From: Trematomus loennbergii
Taxonomy: Eukaryota > Chordata > Actinopteri > Perciformes > Nototheniidae
Assembly: GCA_012861695.1 (NCBI GenBank)
Contig: JAAOOA010000630.1
Coordinates: 164,001-228,000 of the forward strand
Reading direction: 5' to 3'
Length of the DNA stretch: 64,000 bases
The first letter of the stretch is position 1, and every line of letters begins with the position of its first letter. Positions 55,972 to 64,000 of the stretch are shown here, piece by piece. The translations under genes and the position numbers were made by a program. Below the pieces are notes generated by a model. That model searched no databases. It was not told where the DNA came from and saw only the letters and a program-made list of their open reading frames with translations.

Positions 55972-58144
55972 TGTATGTATATGTAAAAAAGAATACTATA
56001 ATAAAATATTAGAGAATAATAAGAATAATATGAAAGGTTTATGGAAAGTATTAAATAGTGTCATTAGAAATGGAGCAAAAAGTTCAGGTTACCCTGAGTT
56101 TTTTGTGGACAAAAATAATGTTATTAATAATACAGATGATGTGGTTAATGGTTTTAATGAATTCTTTGTAAATGTGGGGCCAGATCTGGCAGAAAAAATT
56201 AAAACCGTAGAAACAACTAAAGGGGAAGATACGGACCTCTGGAATGAAAATAATAGCTCTTTCTTCCTCACACCAGTCGAAGAAAAAGAAATCATAGATA
56301 CTGTGCGAAAATGTAAAAGCAAATCCTCGACCGATTGGAATAATATTGATATGATTATAGTAAAAGACATTATTGAAGAAATTGCAGAACCATTGACTCA
56401 TCTCTTTAACTTGTCTTTTCAATCTGGTAAATTCCCAAATAAAATGAAAATAGCAAAAGTTATACCATTATATAAAACTGGGGATAAACATCATGACACA
56501 AATTACAGACCTGTTTCATTGCTCTCTCAGTTTTCCAAGATCCTTGAAAAGCTTTTTACAAAAAGACTTGACAATTTCATGGAAACACATCAGCTTTTGG
56601 ACGACAGTCAATATGGATTCAGGAAAGATAGATCAACATCTATGGCACTAATGGAATTAAGTGAGGAAATAGCAAACTGCATGGACAATAAAAAACAAGC
56701 AGTGGGAATATTTATAGACTTACAAAAAGCATTTGACACCATAGATCACAATATTTTACTGACAAAACTGGAACGGTATGGCATCAGAGGGGTGGGATTA
56801 GACTGGGTGAGAGATTATTGAAGCAACAGACAACAATTTGTTGAAATTGGTGAACATAAATCAGAATACATGAACATAACTTGTGGAGTACCTCAGGGGT
56901 CCGTGTTGGGTCCAAAGCTGTTCATAATATACATCAACGACATTTGCAGAGTATCAAATATATTGAAATTTATTTTATTTGCAGATGACACTAATATTTT
57001 TTGTTCCGGTGACAATTTGAAAGAGCTAATGGAAGTGATAACAGCAGAAATGATTAAAGTAAAACATTGGTTTGACACAAACAAATGATCATTAAATATA
57101 AGCAAAACAAAAATTATGTTATTTGGAAAACATAAAACAAATCCACAGGTGCAATTAATACTAGACAACATAAACATAGAAAGAGTATATGAAATGAAGT
57201 TCCTTGGTGTGGTTTGAGAGCACAACATCAGCTGGAAACCTCATATCACTCATGTCAAAGCAAAACTGGCTAAGACTATCGCAATATTGGGAAAAGCCAG
57301 ACACATTCTGGACTACAACTCATTGTATACTCTATATAACACACTCATATTGCCATATCTGATTTACTGTTTGGAGATTTGGGGAAACACGTACAAAACC
57401 AACCTACAGCCGTTATGCACATTACAAAAAAGGGCTATAAGAGTTATCAATAATGTTGGATATCTGGAACACACTAATGTATTATTTTTGAAGTCACACA
57501 TATTGAAGTTCACTGATCTGGTTAAATTTAAAACGGCACAAATCATGTACAGAGCAAGACATAATCTACTTCCTAGGAAATTAAAAACATTGTTCATAGA
57601 CTGAGAGGGTGGGTATCATTTGAGAGGAAATCTACATTTTAAACAACTCAAGGTCAGAACAACTCTGAGAAGTATGAGTATAACAATCTGTGGGGTGATT
57701 TTATGGAATGGTTTGGAGCAGGAGTTAAACAAAGCACAAGCATAATTCAGTTTAAAAGGATGTACAGAAACACTTTTTTGGAAAACTATGAGAATGAAGA
57801 GAGGTGACTGAAGATGAGAAATTATTGTATATGTATGTATAAATGTAAATGTAAGTAGGAATAACTTGCACAATGACTTAAAGGACAATCATTGATCAAG
57901 TAAGGGGTGGGAATTAATAAGCATTTGCTTCCTCCTGCTCCCTTTCGGACACATATGATTTATTTTTATTTTTAATAATTATTATTATTATTAATATGAA
58001 GATTTTTTTTTGTTGAATATATAAATATTATCGTGAATGTGGATAAATACTGTATTTTAACAATACGGTATTCTGTTTTTTCACATTTGTTATTTTTTAT
58101 TTGTTATTTTTTAATCTGTTCGAAATAAAGATTGAAATGAAATA
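55972..58144 (+). mobile_element. 5'-truncated jockey/CR1-like LINE, copy 2
   Basis: Near-identical to 44083-46242 and at the same place in the dhrs13 flank. It shares the TGA after the VRDY block (56819) and the TGA after DTNK (57086), lacks the 2-base loss of copy 1, and has a private stop near 57602. Confidence 0.85.
56030..57604 (+). pseudogene. LINE reverse transcriptase, inactive (copy 2)
   Basis: Frames 56030-56821 (fingers/palm through [13 protein letters not shown]), 56870-57088 (VPQGSVLGPKLF, FADDT) and 57287-57604. Stops separate them. Confidence 0.8.
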
Positions 58145-58871
58145 ATGGGGAGCTCATGAGTCTGTAGTACAGCACGTTACCTTTATAGGGACCTTACTGC
58201 CCTTTAAGACATGTGTATCTACTGTGGTATTCATCTATTATGCTACTGTAATATATTTCACAGGGTAAAAGAGTCTTTACATGTTTGGCTTGGAACCTAT
58301 TTTGTTAATCATTCATTAATTTATGTTCTTATTAATATGCTTTAATAAGGTTTGAAATCCTGGACTTAAAATATTAAAATAATAACCAAGTGACAAGAAG
58401 TTTTTGCCAGAAATTGCTTGTAAAAAAACAGACTAATTCAGTTCTGAATATTATACACAAGAGTTACAGTACAGAAAGAGATCCAACGTGTTTTAATGAA
58501 TCTTAGTGTCTCAGGTTTTATCAGGAAAGTGTTAAGTTAAAAAAGATCCCGTGACTGGTAGATAATTACATTATCAGATTATTTATTTATTTATTGACAA
58601 TGTAAAAGTGATCATGAGAGTAGAGAGCATGTGCTCAGCCAGAAACGTACATTATTAAAATAATTATGAAATCACAACAATTTGTTTAACATTAACGTCA
58701 GATCTTTTTACACCACATAGTACCTGCAGGCAGAGAGAGAAGGAAGGAGAGACTTGAATTCAATACTGAAGCGTTAACATCAGTGAGACAAATTAAACAG
58801 TGAACATATCACTGGTTCAGAGAAGCTGCTTGTTCACAGCGCCATCTGGTTCGTCTTCGGTCCTTTCTTCT

Positions 58872-58885
58872 TTAAAACCAGAACC
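58872..58885 (-). pseudogene. Unit VI terminal exon, coding part
   Basis: GFWF-stop ending as in units III and V. Confidence 0.4.
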
Positions 58886-59015
58886 CTGCAAAGAGGACAA
58901 ATGCATCAGTTAGCCAAAACCCAAAGTCTTGCTGGAAACAACAAATGGAATACGTAAGATCACTGACATCATCCTCCTGTTAAAGAGACCTCTGATCTTT
59001 ATCTACAGTACTGAC

Positions 59016-59355
59016 CTTTGAGCTTGAGCCTCACCGATCTCTCCCATATGACGTCTCCGTCCCTTTCGACGGTGCATGTGTATGCACCGATGTCTTCATG
59101 ACTGGGGTTAATCAGGGTCAGACTGAGATCTCCAGCTTGCAGGGGGTTTTTCATCCTCTTTGTGCGGCCTCTGTAAGAGTCGTCCTGCTCCTCAGACGTG
59201 TCTTGGCCATTCTGATACACATGAACTGTCGAGGAATTGGATAACTCGAAACGTTTCCATCTTCACCGTTGCATCTGCAGGCAGCCGAGCTCTGGTTTTG
59301 AAGGGCAGTGTGACACATTTAGCCCGATCCCCGACCTTCACCACCTCCTGGGGGA
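59016..59355 (-). pseudogene. Unit VI V-d exon (1-base insertion)
   Basis: ATGCAACGGTGAAGATGG shifts the frame at WKR, a different lesion from unit V at nearly the same site. Fusion type. Confidence 0.75.
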
Positions 59356-59519
59356 CTAAAAGGGAAAACAGACCCTCAATTTAGAAACAGCATCATTGGT
59401 GATACCATCTGATTTCATATCATTTGAGTCCATTAAATGGATAAATGGCTAATGGCTATCAGTGGTTAGTAATGTCCTAGATAAGGGTGAGAATGGGCCG
59501 TTACAGAATGTGTTGTAGT

Positions 59520-59939
59520 CAGAGGTTGCGCTAGACTTTTTCGCTGCCCGTCATTTTGACGGACAGGATCGTAAAATCTCCGTCAAAATCCAGTATTACC
59601 CGTCGGCCTTTACACAACTCTGACGAGGGGGGGGAACTGTTTCATGAACTGTCAACTGAACTGTTAGTGCCGTCTTATGCATGCCCACTGCACCTCGCGG
59701 GAGCGCGCACAGCGTAAAGCAAAAACTTGCAGACATTTCAATGATTTGTACGGCAAAGTTAGGTTTGGAAACGGTATAATTTCCTTTTTGGCGGGCATGC
59801 ATAACACGGCATTACACCGGAGCCTCGCTGCGGGGAAACTTTGGCGCTGTTCCGAGTTTGTTCTAATCTGTCAAAGTGACGGACTGCTTTCAGATTTTTC
59901 CGTCATTGTTAAAAAAATATTCGGTTAACGCGACCTCTG
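59520..59939. mobile_element. hAT-type element with 8-base duplication (unit VI)
   Basis: A 420-base copy of 47607-48036 with the same GTTGTAGT duplication, so inherited through unit duplication. Confidence 0.9.
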
Positions 59940-60418
59940 GTTGTAGTGTATGTATGCAAGTAGGAATATCTATTTAAAATGTAACCATGATAATCAACCT
60001 AATTTTAACGCCTAGTTTTGGTGATAGATCTTAAACTGAAACCAACAATTAAAACTCTTTGGGAGTCGAGGTGTATTATGGGGCGGTGCGGGGTGGAGGA
60101 TAGAGTCTAGCAAATGCAGCAGCAGTCAATATTTATCAGCTTTTTCTCATCCTTAATGAATAAACTACATGCGAAAGATAAATGTCTTTACAAAGAGAAG
60201 CTCTTCACTGAAGCAGAGGAGTATATTAATATTATTTAATCAATGAATTAAGTTAAAGTAAAACAGGTTCATGCTAACTCGCTGTAGGCTTACAGGTCAG
60301 TCAACAGGTTGCGATCAGTAGTATCCTTTAAAGATGGCCGACTTGCTGTTGATGACGTTACATTCTCTATAACATGCAGCAGCTGCAGTCTACACTCTCT
60401 GGTATACAAAATACTGAC

Positions 60419-60748
60419 CATTGACTCGGAGCCGTACTACTTTCTGCGTCCAGATTTCTCTGTCCTTGTGGACGGTGCAGATGTAGGTTCCACTGTCTCT
60501 GTAGCAGGGCTCCCTGAGGGTCAGACTGAGGTCTTTGGTTTCCAGTGGTTCTTCCTGCATCTTTGTGCGATCACAATAAAACTCATCCTGTCTGACAAGA
60601 TGGCTGTTGCCGTTACAATATTTGTGGACCCTCATTGGCTCGGGGGCACAACGACTCCACTCCACGGTGACGTCTTCAGGCAGAGTGACTATGGTTTTGT
60701 AAGGAAGCTTGACAAACCACACCCCCTCTTCCACCACTACAGAAGAGA
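60419..60748 (-). CDS. Unit VI V-c exon (intact exon in a broken gene)
   Basis: Same protein sequence as unit V V-c. Confidence 0.7.
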
Positions 60749-60832
60749 CTGAGAGGACAACAAACAACAGCATCAGCAGCACGAACACACAAACTGTGAT
60801 CTTAACAGGTCCTGTGACAACATACTACATAC

Positions 60833-60924
60833 CTGTGATGGTTTTGAACCAACCCAAGGCAGCAACAGCCAGAGCAAGGCAAACAGCCAGCATAGGATAT
60901 AACCAGGAGGAAATGTGGGCCGTT
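60833..60924 (-). pseudogene. Unit VI TM exon (1-base loss)
   Basis: 92 bases; the loss in CCAGGAGG shifts the frame to one reading WLFALLWLLLPWVG, still hydrophobic, but the exit phase no longer matches V-c. Confidence 0.7.
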
Positions 60925-61056
60925 CTGTTGGCAACATAATCAACAACATGACTTTCTCTTACTGTACACCAAACAGCATCATTATTCTACGTGTAAACCT
61001 TTTTTTTTGTTCTAATAAAGTAATAAGTAGAGTAGGGGTTAGGGTTTGTTCCTTAC

Positions 61057-61394
61057 CTGTAACCTGCAGGCGCACAATTACCCTTAACATTTCCTTTTCC
61101 TTGTTATGGACGTGGCAGGTGTAGACGCCGCTGTCAGAGAGTTGGGGTTCTTTCAGAATGAGGTGAAGTCTCCAGTTATCAGAGCATAAGTTGGCGTAGA
61201 TGTTCGATCGCTGTAATGCTGGTTTTGAAAACGGGGCTCCTTTTCGTCAAGATGCTGGTGGACGGTTGAGGGATTAAAACCGATGCGACTCCACAGCACT
61301 GTTGTGTCGTCGCTAGGAAACCAGGATGACTGGCAGGGCAGCTGGACAGACTCCGCCCCCTCATACACTCTAATGGTTGAGTTATGTTGGGGAA
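61057..61394 (-). pseudogene. Unit VI V-b exon (frameshifted)
   Basis: Open through SVQLPC and [20 protein letters not shown], then a 1-base loss (AGGTGAAGT, near 61163) brings a stop. Lesion differs from unit V. Confidence 0.75.
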
Positions 61395-61433
61395 CTGGGA
61401 GGACACACAAAATGATGTCTCAAATATTGATGT

Positions 61434-61778
61434 CAAACCTCCTCAAACCCCCAGGACCAAGCTCCGTACTATGGGAGACCGGGCCTTCTGCTCGGCTGCT
61501 CCCAGACTGTGGAACGCTCTCCCCGACCACATGAGAGCACCACAGACCGTGGAAGCTTTTAAAAAAGGCCTCAAAACCCATCTGTTCAATAGAGTCTTTC
61601 CTTAGACCTTTTATTTGTTACTACCCTTTTATTTATTTGTATTGCTTGTTTTTACTGCTTTTTATTCATTCTACCGGGTTGTGTACTGTTTCTATATTGC
61701 TCACTGCTTGTAGCACTTCGGGATTTGAACTCAAATATGAAGTGCGTTATAAATTAAACCCATTATTATTATTATTAT
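61434..61778 (+). mobile_element. L2-type LINE 3' fragment (unit VI)
   Basis: Same insertion as 49536-49880. Confidence 0.8.
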
Positions 61779-62019
61779 GTATATATTATCTAAAATAACT
61801 TATTTGCACGTCAAAAACATACAACCATTAAATGCACAAATACCTACACATATATGCATAGACATGTTTACGAACTTAAAAGGATATACCTGGCGTTCAG
61901 AGCATTATTGTAGAAGCAAACAATTAATATAAAGGCCAACGGGCGACATGTGTGACAGGCTGGAGGCTGTCGGAGGGGCTGGGGTGAAAACAATTAAAGG
62001 ACACCAGCTACATGTGGTA

Positions 62020-63230
62020 CAGATGGAGCCTCTTATTTTGGACCCCAGCATACAGCTTCCTGCCGACTGCCAGCCAGTTGCCTGCCTAAGACCTGCCAAA
62101 GACCAGTATTCAGGAATGTTAGGCCCTCCCACTATTCTCCAATTTCAGGGTTTAACCAGGAGATGGCGCTATATATTAAATAACTAAGACTTAGTTTTTC
62201 ACAATAGAAAATGCAGATATTATATAAAAAACTAAAGTTAAAATCTTGTTTTTAATGCCCCAAGAGCAATAACATCTTGTCACAAGCTTTTTGGAAGAAA
62301 AAGACTGACAAGAGACCTGTAGTTGACTAATTACAGGCCTCAATAAAGTTCTGCCATTGGTTGTGAAAAACAACGGTGGACATAGTGGAAAGTGAAATTG
62401 ACATTGTCGAATTTAATAAAAATACAAAATAATGTATCTGTGTACGTGTTTTACTATGTGATCTGCACTTATCAAACATCTAATTAAAGAATGGTAGCTG
62501 TACCTCTCAAACAACCTAAACTAGTTATAAATGTTTAAATGTTTAAAAACTCTGCCCGGTTCACCGACCCCCCTCTGAGTGAATACCCAAGATATCTTGG
62601 TTTGATTTAGAGAAGGCTTTTAAAGTATACTAACTCTAACTCTATTGTATACTAACTCTTCCCGTCAAGAATATGAATAGAACTTAGATAGATCACTTTA
62701 CATTTCTGCAAATGAATAGCTTAGCTACTTGGCACTAAGAGTACAGATATGTCTACCCTTTCTTTTCAGAGTGTAATATCTGCATTTTCTCTTTTGGTTT
62801 GAATAGGAGAAGGGCAATGCTTATTATTGCAATATACAACTACACAAAAATAATAATTTTTTAATTTACTATATCAGTACTTTGTATGCACTCATTTCAT
62901 AATACAGAGGCAAACTCTATACCTAAAATAATTATTTAAAAAAAAATCCTCACAGAACCCCATATTTCGCTGTTAACGCAGTTGCAGGTGGGAATTATAA
63001 GACCGTGACACATCGAAGGACAACACTAGAACTGTGTAACTTTTTTTCAATAAAATATTAAAGTCTTCCAGTCCGTGACTTTTCCTGAAAGTGTGTTATG
63101 TAGCACCCTATGTTGTTAAAAATTGTCAATTTATACCTATTTCCGCCCAGCGGGTCATATTGACCCCACCCCTTTTCATATAAACATGACGTGTTGCTAT
63201 AGCAACGCCTTTTGTCTACTGCGGTTCCTT
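62020..63230. other. Right flank of the array, no gene seen
   Basis: Homology to the unit ends in CATGTGGTA at about 62019. The following AT-rich DNA has no supported exon. A 21-base string ACCCCCCTCTGAGTGAATACC-like occurs near 62567 and again near 63854. Confidence 0.5.
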
Positions 63231-63234
63231 ATAG

Positions 63235-63292
63235 ATTGAGAGATAGATTGAGAGAGAGAGAGATAGATGGATAGATATATTGATAGATAGTT

Positions 63293-63332
<40 letters not shown>
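63235..63332. repeat. GATA/GA microsatellite
   Basis: Mixed GATA and long GA repeat. Confidence 0.9.
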
Positions 63333-63334
<2 letters not shown>

Positions 63335-63492
63335 ACAGTCTGTAGTGAAGGAGTGCGCTCCCGCTCACGGGAGACTGCTCGCGCTGCGCTCCGCAGCAAA
63401 CAGCTGTGGGGCGAGTTGAAAGTACGTTATGCTGGCCGCGGTGTCTAAATAATGCTTCCGGGCCAGCGGGCCATTTATAATGTCGAGCCCTG
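63333..63492. mobile_element. hAT-type terminal fragment (CAGGGCTCGACATT end)
   Basis: Ends AATGTCGAGCCCTG at 63492, the reverse of a common hAT end; the other end is not seen. Confidence 0.4.
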
Positions 63493-63777
63493 AGATTATA
63501 TTGGTATACGTTTCATCCCTGTGCTTTGATGAAGCCTAATTTGATAAAGTTTCAAATTAATTTCTGAAATATTTCGTTAATAAATATTTCATGAGTAATA
63601 TAGTTGTCTTTGTCACATTTTATTTGGCATTAGTAAATAATTATGCACATTTACAGATATTTTACATGATATGAGTGATAACACGTGTTATAAGGGCTAT
63701 TTCGCACAATAGGTGTGCCTTGAGATTTTTACTTGTCCTTTGGTGTGCCTTGGGCACAAAAAGTTTGGGAACCACTG
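63493..63777. mobile_element. hAT-type terminal fragment (CAGTGGTTCCCAAAC end)
   Basis: Ends GTTTGGGAACCACTG at 63777 with GTGTGCCTTG repeats just inside; left boundary uncertain. Confidence 0.5.
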
Positions 63778-64000
63778 CTGTAGAGAAATGTAAACGTTCA
63801 CCATCCCCCACCCGCCTACTGTATGTTGCTTTTTGACATGTAAATGGGTAACTACCCCCCTCTGAGTGAATACCTGTTGTACCTGTCCGGGGCTAAGCCC
63901 ATAGGACGATGCTCTGATGTCATCACCCTCGCACATTGGTCATATGTTTACAAAAAACGATGTTAACACTTTCTCGTTCTTAATATATGCTATATTTAGG
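63778..64000. other. Unassigned right edge
   Basis: No exon or repeat boundary that I can support. The minus-strand ORF at 63697-63936 crosses the hAT end and is not credible. Confidence 0.4.

Larger units (their letters stand above)
58579..61394 (-). pseudogene. Unit VI Ig-superfamily gene, 5' end missing
   Basis: Exons: V-b 61057-61394 (frameshift), TM 60833-60924 (1-base loss), V-c 60419-60748 (intact), V-d 59016-59355 (1-base gain), terminal coding part 58872-58885, AATAAA 58579-58596. The array ends near 62020 before V-a and the signal exon, so this copy has no start. Confidence 0.7.

Overview
The window is vertebrate nuclear DNA, almost certainly from a teleost fish. Coding sequence is split into phase-1 exons of about 330 bases with clear splice sites. 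The exons encode V-type immunoglobulin (Ig) domains of a style common in fish. The spacers are full of fish-type DNA transposons (hAT, Kolobok-like, Tc1-like), a V-SINE, non-LTR retrotransposons and a Polinton/Maverick remnant. There is nothing bacterial: no operons, no CRISPR array.

The backbone is a tandem array of six copies (units I-VI) of one segment of about 8.5 kb before insertions. Each unit carries, on the minus strand, a multi-exon Ig-superfamily gene: a short signal-peptide exon, V domain a, V domain b, a hydrophobic transmembrane-like (TM) exon, V domain c, V domain d (plus e in unit II only), and a short terminal exon with AATAAA. On the plus strand each unit carries an orphan copy of the last coding exon of dhrs13 (SDR-family dehydrogenase/reductase 13), converging on the Ig gene's 3' end. 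Unit I (about 3.1-8.4 kb) is cut on its left inside V-b. Unit II (8.4-16 kb) keeps the fullest exon set but is full of frameshifts. Unit III (18-28.9 kb) is the only one whose V-b, TM, V-c and V-d exons are all open and phase-compatible. It predicts about 385 residues if the broken V-a exon is skipped. Unit IV (31.5-36.5 kb) has a fused V-a/V-b exon and a 1-base phase error in V-c. Units V (46.7-55.3 kb) and VI (58.6-62.0 kb) are recent near-copies that share transposon insertions and several broken exons. Unit VI stops before V-a at about 62.02 kb.

Mobile DNA explains most of the rest. Kolobok-like TTAA elements lie at 0.3-1.8 kb and 4.5 kb. hAT-type elements with 8-base target duplications lie at 13.2, 27.2, 47.6 and 59.5 kb. 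A triple nest lies at 20-21.6 kb. A 1.13-kb palindrome at 16.0-17.15 kb has 6-base duplications and AG...CT ends. It shares its ends with a 6.5-kb Polinton/Maverick remnant at 36.9-43.4 kb that has replaced most of the unit IV dhrs13 exon. That remnant holds several decayed ORFs, a 1.3-kb CAGTG-rich repeat and an integrase fragment. Two copies of one dead jockey/CR1-like LINE (44.1 and 56.0 kb) share their stop codons, so the LINE was copied with the unit.

The most interesting biology is in the Ig genes. The TM exon sits between V domains in matching phase, and every V domain downstream of it (c, d, e) has an aromatic residue where upstream domains have the B-strand cysteine. Two independent exon fusions, V-d/V-e and V-a/V-b, show unequal recombination remodelling the receptor. 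All statements rest on reading this sequence and on family knowledge; no database search was run.
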